Positions 1 through 8,773 are shown, counted from the first letter of the stretch. The stretch is 34,411 nt of DNA from JBNLBT01 sp050303435 (GCA_050303435.1 JBNLBT010000027.1:1-34411), one strand, 5' to 3'. Translations and numbers: made by a program. The notes: generated by a model from the letters alone, not told the origin.

Positions 1-11
1 AGTAACCCCAT
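1..11 (-). CDS. First codons of a leftward gene cut by the window edge, possibly a tyrosine integrase
   Basis: On the minus strand an ATG at 11-9 is followed by GGG, TTA and CT, giving Met-Gly-Leu before the window ends. Many P4-type tyrosine integrases begin Met-x-Leu-Thr, and the sequence just upstream carries repeats resembling integrase arm sites plus a tRNA 3' end. The integrase identity is inferred from that context. Three codons alone prove nothing, and the Shine-Dalgarno (an A-rich AAAGAAA) is weak. Confidence 0.3.
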
Positions 12-81
12 TGTTTCTTTTTTTTACTATGAGTTTATATAATCGCTCATTCTGTCAAATAAAAATCACACATAATCATTT

Positions 82-105
82 TTTGTTGGTAACTTTGTTG
101 GTAAC
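82..105. repeat. Tandem 12-bp direct repeat, likely integrase arm-type sites
   Basis: TTTGTTGGTAAC occurs twice in perfect tandem at 82-93 and 94-105. Related GGGTAA motifs in opposite orientations follow at 117-129. From memory, repeats of the TGTTGGTA type are common between P4-family integrase genes and their attachment sites, where they bind the arm-recognising N-terminal domain. The repeat is seen directly; its role is inferred. Confidence 0.55.
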
Positions 106-116
106 TTTTATAGTGT

Positions 117-129
117 GGGTAAATTACCC
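117..129. promoter_or_regulatory. Inverted repeat GGGTAA-A-TTACCC
   Basis: This is a perfect 6-bp inverted repeat around one central base. It lies between the TTGGTAAC tandem repeat and the tRNA-like fragment, and just upstream of a possible leftward -10 (TATAAA, minus strand 112-107). It could be another arm-type or excisionase site, or an operator controlling the leftward gene. Confidence 0.35.
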
Positions 130-150
130 ATATATTACAACACCTTAAAT

Positions 151-178
151 CGCTGTTCGATTCTCTCCCTCGGCACCA
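151..178 (+). other. tRNA 3'-end fragment, candidate attachment site (attR) in a tRNA-Leu gene
   Basis: From the conserved G at 155 the sequence reads as a tRNA 3' end: T-loop TTCGATT, T-stem strand CTCTC, acceptor strand CCTCGGC, discriminator A, then CCA at 176-178. The five bases before the loop (CGCTG) do not pair with CTCTC, and no D-arm or anticodon arm precedes it, so this is not an intact tRNA. The implied 5' acceptor strand GCCGAGG with discriminator A suggests tRNA-Leu. A tRNA 3' end left alone at one boundary is the usual mark of an integrated island, with the intact tRNA at the far end outside this window. Confidence 0.6.
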
Positions 179-291
179 TTAAATTCTTGATGTACCTTTT
201 TCAATCCTACAGACCGATGGTGACTTTTGCCAGTCGCAAACCGGCATTGTTTTGTGGGATGATGGGATTTAATTGGGCGCGGAGGTGCGCA

Positions 292-477
292 ATGTGGTTG
301 TATATTAAATCCCTGTTCATGGTTAAAGACCGTTCAATTTCCCGCGAGATGGTGAAAGACGATTTGCATCGGCGGGATGCCTCGCCGCTGCAATTGCGAC
401 GCATCGGTCGGCGCATTGCGCGGCGCAACAAGTTCCGTGCGCACAACACCACGCATGTAAAAAGCAAAGTCAAGTGA
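292..477 (+). CDS. Small strongly basic protein of unknown function (61 aa)
   Basis: I do not recognise this family. The ATG at 292 has an excellent Shine-Dalgarno, GGAGG at 281-285, six bases upstream. That is why I chose it over the longer in-frame opening from 115, which would begin inside the att region. Codon third positions are GC-biased as expected for real coding sequence. The product has a short hydrophobic start (MWLYIKSLFM) and then a very basic body with Arg-Arg pairs at about residues 27-28, 38-39, 40-41 and 44-45. I count 18 Lys/Arg against 5 Asp/Glu. Such a protein could bind nucleic acid or the inner membrane surface, but that is only a guess from composition. It converges on phoB with 76 bases between them and no clear terminator. 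It should be the first chromosomal gene beyond the putative island end. Confidence 0.6.
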   Translation: MWLYIKSLFMVKDRSISREMVKDDLHRRDASPLQLRRIGRRIARRNKFRAHNTTHVKSKVK

Positions 478-553
478 TTGAGCGCGTCAATGGTGCGACC
501 TGAGCACTTGTCTTGTTCCGTGATCTGATGGCTGTAAGTCGCTGCGAGGCGTC

Positions 554-1240
554 TCAGACTTCCGCAAGTTTGTAGCCGACGCCTCGGATGGTTTGCACCA
601 GTTTGTCGCAGTGAAATGGCTTGAGGGCTTTTCTCAGGCGCAGGATGTGCACATCGACGGTGCGGTCTTCAACGTAGGTGTTGCGGCCCCAGACGTGATT
701 CAGGATCAATTCTCGCGGCAGCAGTTTGTTGGGGTTTTGCAGGAACAGTTTGAGCAGCTTAAATTCTGTCAGACTGAGCGACACCGGTTTCTCATTGGCT
801 TTGACCTGATGGGCGGTGATGTCCAGAGAGATCGGCCCGAAATTCAGTGACTGATTGCGATCAAAACCCTGTGCGCGGCGCAGATGCGCCTTGATGCGGG
901 CCTGCAACTCGCGAATGGACGCCGGTTTGGTCAGATAGTCGTCGGCGCCGCTGTCCAGTCCCTTGATTTTATCTGTTTCCTCGCCACGCGCCGTGAGCAT
1001 GATCACCGGGATCTCCTTGGTCACGTCGTCGCGGCGAATCATTTTCAACAGTTCAATGCCACTGAAATCCGGCAGACCCCAGTCGATGATCACGAGGTCT
1101 GGACGGATGATGCTCAATTGTTCCAGTGCTTCATTGCCTGAGGATGCCTTGATGGTGTCGTAGCCTTCCCGGGTCAGGGAAAACACGATCATTTCACGGA
1201 TCGCTGGGTCGTCTTCAACAATGAGAATGGTTGCTTGCAT
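554..1240 (-). CDS. phoB: PhoB-type response regulator (OmpR family)
   Basis: This is a two-component response regulator that, in the PhoB family, activates phosphate-starvation genes when phosphorylated by PhoR. Residues 1-120 are a receiver domain with acidic pocket E9-D10-D11, phospho-acceptor D53 in the IIDWGLPD segment, T83 and K105. Residues from about 130 to 228 are an OmpR-type winged helix with the VEDRTVDVHILRLRKAL recognition region and the C-terminal GVGYKL hairpin. The length of 228 residues is normal. The ATG at 1240 has a weak Shine-Dalgarno (AGGG). No phoR, pst or phoU gene is nearby. The gene lies downstream of the two-RND efflux operon in the same direction, with 87 bases between, so it may be read partly from that operon. 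The receiver and DNA-binding assignments are firm; PhoB rather than a close OmpR paralogue is likely but not certain without phoR. Confidence 0.85.
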   Translation of the reverse strand: MQATILIVEDDPAIREMIVFSLTREGYDTIKASSGNEALEQLSIIRPDLVIIDWGLPDFSGIELLKMIRRDDVTKEIPVIMLTARGEETDKIKGLDSGADDYLTKPASIRELQARIKAHLRRAQGFDRNQSLNFGPISLDITAHQVKANEKPVSLSLTEFKLLKLFLQNPNKLLPRELILNHVWGRNTYVEDRTVDVHILRLRKALKPFHCDKLVQTIRGVGYKLAEV

Positions 1241-1282
1241 TGCCCTGTAGTTTCATTACCTGAGCAAATCATAGGCGGTCAG

Positions 1283-1320
1283 TGTGACATTTCCATGAAT
1301 TTTTCAAGTGATTTGTGACA
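1283..1320 (-). promoter_or_regulatory. Two TGTCACA direct repeats upstream of phoB
   Basis: Read on the phoB strand, TGTCACA occurs at 1320-1314 and 1289-1283, 31 bases apart (about three helical turns). It resembles the half-site of a Pho box (CTGTCAT). Neither copy has a good second half-site at the canonical 11-base spacing, so PhoB autoregulation is only a possibility. Confidence 0.25.
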
Positions 1321-1327
1321 ATGTCTT

Positions 1328-4300
1328 TTATATCCGACGCGGGCGCTTGTTGACAAGGGTTTTGCGCTGCAAACGGTCGCTGAACCAGCCGCGCAGGTCA
1401 TCCAGCCAGATGTACAGGCTGGGCAACACCAGCAATGTGATGACGGTGGAAAAACTGAGTCCACCGATGATGGCGCGCGCCATTGGATAATACGTTGGTC
1501 CGTCACCACCGCCGACCGACACACTGCTCACGCTTAGAGGCAGTAAGCCAAACACGGTGGTCGCTACAGTCATCAAAATCGGCCGGAAACGATCCTGGCC
1601 GGCTTGGATCACGGCTTCCATGCGCACCATGCCCTGCTCACGCAAGTGTCGGATGCGGTCAATCAGTACGATGCCGTTGTTGACCACGATGCCCATTAAA
1701 ACCAAAAATCCTATGCCCGCCATGATGGTGAAATTGGTGCCGGTCAGGGCAAAAAACAACAGCATCCCGACGACCGAAAAGCCGATGCCGGAGAGCACAC
1801 TCAAAGTCAATAAAGTGGATTCAAACAAGGACGCCATGACAATGAAAATCAATGCCAGACCGACAAACAAAATCGGGATCAGATCAGAGAAATTCAAATC
1901 CATGCCACCGCCCTGATTGTTGAAAGACCAGGAATAACCGCTGGGATAAGTGCGTTTCAAGCGATTCATCGCCGATTCAATGATCGCTTTGGTTTCCATC
2001 AGGTTCGAACCTTCCTGCAAATCAATCTTGATTTCCACCGAGCTGGCGCGGTTGTGACGACGCAATGACTGCGGCGATGAGGTGACGTGAATGTCGGCCA
2101 CATTTTCCAGCTCAATGGATTCACCACGCTCGTTTTTAATTGGCAGCGACTTCAGTTGCTGCATGCGAAATTCGCCGGTTTTGTAGAAACGCATGATCAC
2201 CGGAATTTCACCGTGCGGTAGAATGAAATCGCGCAGATTCATGCCCCGCATGGCAATATTCACCGAGCGCGCCACGTCTTCAGGTGTCAGGCCCAATTGC
2301 AAGGCGCGTTCGCGCAACACCTCAACCTGAATTTCCTCACGCCGATTGCGCTGTTCCACCTGTGCATTGCTCACCGCTTCAATCTGTCGAATTTCAAACA
2401 GGGCTGCGGGCAACAATTCTTCACGCAGTATTTCGTGTGAATCGCCCAGTAGATAGACACTCAAGCCCTGATTGTTGAATGAGTTGCGCCATTGGAAGCT
2501 GGGTGTACCGGTGGCAATTTTAGGCAATTCCTTCATGATGGCTTCTTTTACTTCAGAAGGCGTCATTTGGGCTTCATCGGCATCGATGAGTTTAATTTTG
2601 CTGGCGACAAAGCCGTTTTCCTCAAAATAGGAATACACCGATTCAATTTCGAAGCGCTTCTGATTGGCGTACAAAAATTCCTCGATCACATTCACATCCT
2701 GCTCCAATCGATCCAGCGTGAATGAACCATCCACATGATACGGCAGCCAGAATGAGCGTTGTGCATTGCGGTCATTGCCTTCATCGGCCTGCACAAATTT
2801 ATTTGCGAACTGTCCGGAAATACCGATCAGAACAATGAAGGCAAAAGTGAACCAGCGGTGATTGAGGAAAAAGCGCAAAACACGGGTGTAGCGAGCTTTT
2901 AACCAGCGCAACCAACGCATGTCCGGCACCTGATGGTCTTTGACGATGCGGTGCCTGAACATTTTGATGGCCATCGGCACCACCGAAACCGACATCATCA
3001 GGGACACCAGCATGGCGACGATGATGGCAACGGCCACGTGCGACAGGAACAAGGTCAACATGTTGTCTTCACCGATCATGATCGGTAAAAACACGCAAAT
3101 CGAGGTCAATGTACCGGCCATTACCGGCAACACCACTTCAGACACGCCGGCCTGTACAGCCGCGTCGTTGCCTTTGCCCCGATCAGCCATCTGGTGCAGC
3201 ACCGATTCAGAAATCACCACCGAATTGTCCACCAGCATGCCTATGGCCAGCATCAATCCCATAAGAGACAAGATGTTCAAGGTCATGCCAAAGAAATACA
3301 GCGCCCCCAGGGTGATGGTGATGGCCACCGGCATGGCCAGTGAAATGATCAGGGCCATGGGGATGTTCCACAGGAACAGGAACAACACCAGGATCGATAG
3401 CACCGCGCCAATCACACCGGAAGCCACCACGGCATTCAATGATTGTTTGACGTCATCGGCCCGATTGTCCAGGAAAATCAGTTTAATGCCTTTCATTTGC
3501 GGCGACTTGGACAATTCATCGATTTTCGCCACCACCGCGTCGGCCACTTCAACCAGATTGGCGGTGGATTCTTTGTAGATTTCCAGTCCGACCGCGTATT
3601 TGCGATCCAGATGACGGCCGTAATTGCGCTCGCCATTGACCAGCTCCACTGTGGCCACATCGCGCAAACGCACATTGCGTTCGTTCAACAATAAGTTCGC
3701 GTATTGACTTGTGTCCGTGCCGTGCCCTTTTGGGACCACGCGGATCATGCGATCGCCGGTGTGCAAATTACCGGAACGAATGGCGAAATTGGCGTCCTGA
3801 AGTTTCTGGCTGAGTTCATTGAAGCCAATGCCGTAACGCCGCATTTTCTCATCGTCCAGCATGATCTGCAGCTGCAGCGGTTCAATGCCCTGCAAATCCA
3901 CACGCGCCACGCCGGGAATGCGCTGCACCGGGCGCACCAGATACTGGTTGATCACATCGTAGGCGTTCTCCAGTTCAATCTCGCCGGACAGACGAAATTC
4001 CATAATGGATTCATCGCTTGCGCGGGCTTTATTGATGCGAATTCGGCGCACATCATCCGGCAATTCCGGACGGATCAAGTCCAGCTGTTCCTTGATCAGC
4101 ATGCCCATTTCGTCGACATCCACATCGGAATTAAACATCAGACCGATGTTTGCACCGTTGGTGTGGGAGGTGGCACCTATGCGTTCTACGCCATTCAGGG
4201 TTGCCAGCGCGTCCTCAACCGGACGTGTGATCACGCGTTCCACCTCTTCGGGAGTGGCTGCCGGATAAGGGATTTCCACATTAAAAAACGGCAGTTTCAT

Positions 4301-4447
4301 TTCCGGCAGATGTTCCAGTGGCAGCAAGCGAGCCGAAATCACACCAAACACCAAAAGACTGGTGAACAACATGATCACAGTGATGGGTTTGCGCAATGAG
4401 AACGCCGCCACCCGGGTCATCCAGGCCTCTTTATGCACCGGTTTCAT
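1328..4447 (-). CDS. RND efflux transporter, inner-membrane subunit 2 (HAE1/AcrB type)
   Basis: This proton-driven inner-membrane pump belongs to the RND superfamily and likely exports hydrophobic or amphipathic compounds through an adaptor and an outer-membrane channel. Its 1039 residues match the family, with an N-terminal TM1, a large periplasmic loop, TM2-6, a second periplasmic loop and TM7-12. In TM4 the motif GMLVDN places an acidic residue at D407 followed by N408; AcrB has two aspartates here. In TM10 the segment GIVVNNGIVLIDR has Asn where AcrB has the essential Lys. Both changes are usual in one branch of these pumps. The start at 4447 has GGAGG four bases upstream and overlaps the end of the preceding RND gene by 17 bases. 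An alternative ATG at 4420 has AGAGG upstream. The overlap implies translational coupling and a shared complex. The substrate cannot be read from sequence. Confidence 0.9.
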   Translation of the reverse strand: MKPVHKEAWMTRVAAFSLRKPITVIMLFTSLLVFGVISARLLPLEHLPEMKLPFFNVEIPYPAATPEEVERVITRPVEDALATLNGVERIGATSHTNGANIGLMFNSDVDVDEMGMLIKEQLDLIRPELPDDVRRIRINKARASDESIMEFRLSGEIELENAYDVINQYLVRPVQRIPGVARVDLQGIEPLQLQIMLDDEKMRRYGIGFNELSQKLQDANFAIRSGNLHTGDRMIRVVPKGHGTDTSQYANLLLNERNVRLRDVATVELVNGERNYGRHLDRKYAVGLEIYKESTANLVEVADAVVAKIDELSKSPQMKGIKLIFLDNRADDVKQSLNAVVASGVIGAVLSILVLFLFLWNIPMALIISLAMPVAITITLGALYFFGMTLNILSLMGLMLAIGMLVDNSVVISESVLHQMADRGKGNDAAVQAGVSEVVLPVMAGTLTSICVFLPIMIGEDNMLTLFLSHVAVAIIVAMLVSLMMSVSVVPMAIKMFRHRIVKDHQVPDMRWLRWLKARYTRVLRFFLNHRWFTFAFIVLIGISGQFANKFVQADEGNDRNAQRSFWLPYHVDGSFTLDRLEQDVNVIEEFLYANQKRFEIESVYSYFEENGFVASKIKLIDADEAQMTPSEVKEAIMKELPKIATGTPSFQWRNSFNNQGLSVYLLGDSHEILREELLPAALFEIRQIEAVSNAQVEQRNRREEIQVEVLRERALQLGLTPEDVARSVNIAMRGMNLRDFILPHGEIPVIMRFYKTGEFRMQQLKSLPIKNERGESIELENVADIHVTSSPQSLRRHNRASSVEIKIDLQEGSNLMETKAIIESAMNRLKRTYPSGYSWSFNNQGGGMDLNFSDLIPILFVGLALIFIVMASLFESTLLTLSVLSGIGFSVVGMLLFFALTGTNFTIMAGIGFLVLMGIVVNNGIVLIDRIRHLREQGMVRMEAVIQAGQDRFRPILMTVATTVFGLLPLSVSSVSVGGGDGPTYYPMARAIIGGLSFSTVITLLVLPSLYIWLDDLRGWFSDRLQRKTLVNKRPRRI

Positions 4448-7400
4448 TGTGCCTCCGGGTCAACAGTGAAAACACCACAGGCACCACGATCAGGGTCAAC
4501 AGTGTGGACACCAGCAAACCGCCAATTACGGTGATCGCCATGGGCGCGCGGATCTCAGCACCCGCTTCCTGTCCACTGAACGTGATCACCATCGGCAGCA
4601 GCCCCAGCACCGTGGTCAATGTGGTCATGATGATCGGACGCAATCGTGAATACGCCGCTTCAGTGATGGCTTGCATCAATTCCATGTTTTTGGCCAGATG
4701 CTGCTTGATCAAATCAATCAGCACAATGGCGTTGTTGACCACAATGCCGGTGAGCATGATCAGTCCGATGAACACCACCACCGATATGTTGGTGCCAGAA
4801 ATATACAACGCCCAGATGGCGCCGATCATGGCCAATGGAATGGTGAATAGAATCACGAACGGGTGAATCAGCGATTCAAACTGAGAAGCCAACACCATGT
4901 AAACCAGGAATATGGCCAGCGACAAGGCAAACACCATGGATTGATTGGAGGCTTCCAGATCTTCATTTTGACCGGCGATGTTCCAACGCACCAACGGATG
5001 AATGCCGGCCTCTGTCAGCAGCGCTCGGGCTTCCTTGACCGCATCGGCCAGATCGGTTTCAAAAACGTCCGCTGAGACCACGACCACGCGCTCCTGATCG
5101 CGGCGGGTGATTTCACCCGGTCCGCGCGTGATGCGAATGTCGGCCACATCGTCCAGACGTATGGGATTGCTGCTGCCTGGATTGATCAATAAGGCGCGCA
5201 CATCATCGATTGAATTGCGCTGGTCTTCCTGATTGCGCACCAGCAATTCCACTTTTTGGTCGTTCCAATGCACTGTGGTTTCAGATTTCCCCAGCACTTT
5301 ATTCACCACATTGTTGGCCACCTGAGTGACACTCAATCCCAATGAAGCGATTTTTTCCTGATCAAAATACAGCTGAATTTCCGGGTTGCCGATTTCCACA
5401 CCGTCATCAATATTGATAAAGCTCTGGCTGCTGCGCAGCGCATCGCTGACCTGTTCGGCGGCTTTTTGCAGTAAATTCAAATCGTATCCAGACAACTCCA
5501 CTTCGATCGGCGTGGCCAGATCAAAAAATTGCCCGGTTTGAATTTCACTGCTCAGACCCGGCTTTTTATTCAGGAATTCCGTGATTTCCTGCTCCATGCG
5601 TGCCTTACTCAGTGGCGATTTGAGCTGCAACATGATTTCACCGGAATTCTCACCCCCTGACAATTCGGACACATCAAGTTTGCCACCCTGCCCACTGATG
5701 CCGTAAACAAATGCCAAATCGGTGTGTTGAGACCAGGACTGACTGACCTGACGCATGAAAGCATCGGTGGACTCAATGGTTTCACCCTCTGCCAGTCTGA
5801 AATTGACTTTGACCTTGTCCGCTTGCAGATCAGGTATCAGATCTACACCAATGCGCGGCACCAGGAAGAACACCGTGGCTACAAAAAGCGTCAGGGCAAA
5901 CAGCAAAACCACTAAACGGTTAGACAAACTCCAAGGCAGCAGGCGCCGATAGCCGCGCTCTAAAGCACCATAAAAAATCGCAATCGCTTGTCTTGGCAAC
6001 CAGAACAACCAACGCACACCCATGGCGATCCATCGCATCAACAAAGCCACGCCATGAAACAACACATCCAAAAGAAAATTGCCAAAAAATTTGCGTGTGG
6101 CCCTTAAACGCTGACCCAAACCGGACTTGGGTGTGTATTTTGGCTCCAATTGCCCCATACTTGTTTGATCTCTGCGTCCGCCCAAACTCGATAACATGGG
6201 AATCAAAATTAAGGCAAACACGAGGGAAACCATTAAAGTAAAAGTCACCGTCAAGGCCTGATCTTTAAACAATTGTCCAGATATGCCCTGCACAAACACC
6301 AGCGGCAAGAACACCGCTATGGTGGTCAATGTTGAAGCCGTGATGGCACCGGCCACTTCACCAGTGCCTTGCAATACGGCCTGCATTCGTGCTTTTCCAG
6401 CGTGCAGTTTGGCTGCAATGTTTTCCAACACCACGATGCCATTGTCAACCAATAAGCCCACAGCCAATGCAATGCCTCCCAATGACATGATATTCAGAGA
6501 AACATCAAACCGATACAGCAAAAAGAAACTGGTCACCACTGACACAGGTATCAGTAAAGCTATAATGAAAGTCGCCAGTCCTTCACCTAAAAAAAGATAA
6601 ATAACCAGCACTGCAAGGACACCACCAATCAAAGCGGAATTGCGCACATTATTAATCGCATCGTCAATGAAGATTGATTGATCCTCTATGATCTTCAATT
6701 CGCTGCCTTTGGGTAAATCAGCACGAATTTCCTGCAATTTGTTTTTGACATTTTCGGCGACCGCCACGGTGTTGCTGTCACCTTCTTTATATATGGCCAC
6801 TTCAATGGCTTCCTGACCATTCAGGCGGTTGATGGATTTTCTTTCCTTGTGCCCCAGTGTGACTGATGCCACATCCTTGATGCGCACCGGTGCAGTGTTT
6901 TGAGTGGTTATGATCAAATTTTCAATGGCCTGCAGATCCTTGAATTGATTAACGGTGCGCACCAGGAACAATTTATTGCCCTGCTTGATTGATCCACCGG
7001 TTAAGTTGATGTTTTCCTGACGCAACCGCGTAGAAATGTCATCAATGGATAAACTCAATTGAGACAATTTGTATTGATCCGGTAATATTTGAATTTCCTT
7101 CTCATAGCCCCCGCTGACTTTGACTGCAGCAACGCCCGGCACCGGATCCAGTTTTTTCTTTAACTGGTAATCTACGTAGGTGCGTAAGGCTTTTAATTCA
7201 TTTTCACCGGCCAAAGGATCGGACAGAGTCAGTCCAAGCTGCATGATGGGATCAGTGGATGGATTGAAACGCAGCAATATCGGAGGTTCCGCATCCAGCG
7301 GCAACTGCACTGCATCGATGCGATCACGCACATCATAGGCGGCTTTTTTAATGTCCGCATCCCAGTTAAACTCAAGTCGAACGTCTGAACGCCCGGTGGT

Positions 7401-7658
7401 AGAAACCGAATAAATGCGGGAGATGCCCTTGACCACACCCAGTGATTCTTCCACCGGTTTGCTGATCAATAATTCAATTTCTTCAGGTCCGGCATTTTCA
7501 TATTCTGTGCGAATGGTGAAATTGGGGTATTCCAATGACGGAAGCAAGGTGACCGGCATTTTTTGCAATGACAAAAATCCAAACAACATTGCAGTCACCG
7601 TGATCATCAATACGGTGACACGCCGAGTGACTGCAAATTGAACCACGCCGCCAGCCAT
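4431..7658 (-). CDS. RND efflux transporter, inner-membrane subunit 1 (HAE1/AcrB type)
   Basis: This second RND pump (1075 residues) is divergent in sequence from its neighbour, so the pair is not a recent duplication. It has the usual twelve-helix, two-loop layout. The TM4 motif GLLVDNGIVVLEN carries D405 and N406, and TM10 has GIVVNNAIVLIDL without the AcrB lysine. An insertion of about 60 residues between the halves, near residues 490-560, contains basic and aromatic segments such as LRATRKFFGNFL, probably a cytoplasmic or amphipathic linker. The start ATG overlaps the adaptor stop codon as TGATG at 7660-7656, so translation is coupled. One adaptor with two different RND proteins recalls MdtABC, where MdtB and MdtC assemble as a mixed trimer. 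That stoichiometry is an inference here. Confidence 0.9.
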   Translation of the reverse strand: MAGGVVQFAVTRRVTVLMITVTAMLFGFLSLQKMPVTLLPSLEYPNFTIRTEYENAGPEEIELLISKPVEESLGVVKGISRIYSVSTTGRSDVRLEFNWDADIKKAAYDVRDRIDAVQLPLDAEPPILLRFNPSTDPIMQLGLTLSDPLAGENELKALRTYVDYQLKKKLDPVPGVAAVKVSGGYEKEIQILPDQYKLSQLSLSIDDISTRLRQENINLTGGSIKQGNKLFLVRTVNQFKDLQAIENLIITTQNTAPVRIKDVASVTLGHKERKSINRLNGQEAIEVAIYKEGDSNTVAVAENVKNKLQEIRADLPKGSELKIIEDQSIFIDDAINNVRNSALIGGVLAVLVIYLFLGEGLATFIIALLIPVSVVTSFFLLYRFDVSLNIMSLGGIALAVGLLVDNGIVVLENIAAKLHAGKARMQAVLQGTGEVAGAITASTLTTIAVFLPLVFVQGISGQLFKDQALTVTFTLMVSLVFALILIPMLSSLGGRRDQTSMGQLEPKYTPKSGLGQRLRATRKFFGNFLLDVLFHGVALLMRWIAMGVRWLFWLPRQAIAIFYGALERGYRRLLPWSLSNRLVVLLFALTLFVATVFFLVPRIGVDLIPDLQADKVKVNFRLAEGETIESTDAFMRQVSQSWSQHTDLAFVYGISGQGGKLDVSELSGGENSGEIMLQLKSPLSKARMEQEITEFLNKKPGLSSEIQTGQFFDLATPIEVELSGYDLNLLQKAAEQVSDALRSSQSFINIDDGVEIGNPEIQLYFDQEKIASLGLSVTQVANNVVNKVLGKSETTVHWNDQKVELLVRNQEDQRNSIDDVRALLINPGSSNPIRLDDVADIRITRGPGEITRRDQERVVVVSADVFETDLADAVKEARALLTEAGIHPLVRWNIAGQNEDLEASNQSMVFALSLAIFLVYMVLASQFESLIHPFVILFTIPLAMIGAIWALYISGTNISVVVFIGLIMLTGIVVNNAIVLIDLIKQHLAKNMELMQAITEAAYSRLRPIIMTTLTTVLGLLPMVITFSGQEAGAEIRAPMAITVIGGLLVSTLLTLIVVPVVFSLLTRRHNETGA

Positions 7659-8746
7659 CAGTTGTTTACGATTTCAATCACCGAATCTTCGGTCAGATTG
7701 TTTTTTCCAGTGGTCACCACTTGTGAATCAACATCAACTCCGTCTGTGATTTCAAAGACATCATCCATTTCATAGCCCAATTGTACGAATGTTTTGCTGA
7801 CCGTCATGTCATCATTAATCAGGTAGACAAAAGATTTATCGTCTTCAGTGATGATGGCATTTTTATCCAAAAGCACCACGTCAGTGTTTTCAGCATATAT
7901 CACGTCTGCTTTGGCAAATAACCCGGGACGCAAGTGCCCTTCTGCATTGTCGATGTTTACGGTGACATTGAATGTACCCGATTGTGGATCCACCACAGGG
8001 CTGACTCGCACAATGGCACCGTCGATGGCTTGGCCCTTGTATGCATCAAAATAAAACAGTACTGGCAATCCAGGTCGCATCAGTGATAAATGATGTTCTG
8101 GCACATCCAATTTGGCCTGCAACGAATTCAAATCAACCACATCAAAAACCGGATCGTTGATAGACAAATGGTTGCCTATTTTGACATGTCTCTTGGCCAC
8201 CATACCGGCGAATGGCGAACGCACCCGTGTATAAGACAAATTCATCTTGGCCTGATCCAGCGATGCTTTTAATGCTTCTGTTTCGAATTTTAGATTGTCA
8301 ACGGATTCTTTATTCGCCAAACCTTTATCCAGCAAGGTCCTCGAACGTTCATAATTGTACAATGATTTTTTATACAACGCTTCAGCATTGACCACATCCA
8401 ACTGTTGTTGTTCAGACTCCAATGTCAACAACAATTGTTCCTCACCCACCACGTCGCCTTCTTCGACGTCAATCGATAAGATAATGCCAGAAGTCTTACT
8501 CGTGACTGTGGCCTGTCTGTCCGCCTCAAGAATGGCTGTGGATTTAAATACAGCCCTTGAATTACCCAATCGGCTGAATGCAGCTTCGACATTGATTTTA
8601 ATGACTTCATCTTTCGATGGTTCTTTACTTTGATTGTTACTTTTATTTTCAGAATTTTGCGACGACTGACAAGCGGTAAGGAGTGCCACCAACAGCGCAA
8701 TTGACAAGTACAGGGGGTATTTCATATAAGCGGTCTTTTTGATCAT
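7658..8746 (-). CDS. RND efflux periplasmic adaptor lipoprotein (HlyD/MFP family)
   Basis: This adaptor links an RND pump to an outer-membrane channel. I chose the ATG at 8746, which has AAAGGGA about ten bases upstream. A TTG nine bases further up lacks a well-spaced ribosome site, and an ATG at 8725 is also possible. From 8746 the protein has 362 residues with a lipoprotein signal ending in the lipobox LTAC (Cys26). It then has a low-complexity Ser/Asn/Lys linker, a lipoyl/biotinyl-like hairpin (IDVEEGDVVGEEQLLLTLES), a coiled-coil hairpin with leucine/glutamate-rich helices, a second lipoyl half (YTRVRSPFAGMVAKRHVKIGNHL), and beta-barrel and membrane-proximal domains (GHLRPGLFAKADV). It is the first gene of the three-gene efflux operon. 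No outer-membrane factor gene accompanies it, so a TolC-like channel must come from elsewhere. Confidence 0.88.
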   Translation of the reverse strand: MIKKTAYMKYPLYLSIALLVALLTACQSSQNSENKSNNQSKEPSKDEVIKINVEAAFSRLGNSRAVFKSTAILEADRQATVTSKTSGIILSIDVEEGDVVGEEQLLLTLESEQQQLDVVNAEALYKKSLYNYERSRTLLDKGLANKESVDNLKFETEALKASLDQAKMNLSYTRVRSPFAGMVAKRHVKIGNHLSINDPVFDVVDLNSLQAKLDVPEHHLSLMRPGLPVLFYFDAYKGQAIDGAIVRVSPVVDPQSGTFNVTVNIDNAEGHLRPGLFAKADVIYAENTDVVLLDKNAIITEDDKSFVYLINDDMTVSKTFVQLGYEMDDVFEITDGVDVDSQVVTTGKNNLTEDSVIEIVNN

Positions 8747-8773
8747 TCTAAACAAGTCCCTTTGACATCACCA

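Noticed and set aside
3704..4399. Long plus-strand reading frame opposite the RND gene
   Set aside because: It is a shadow of the minus-strand pump gene, with His/Gln-rich, domain-free translation and no ribosome site.
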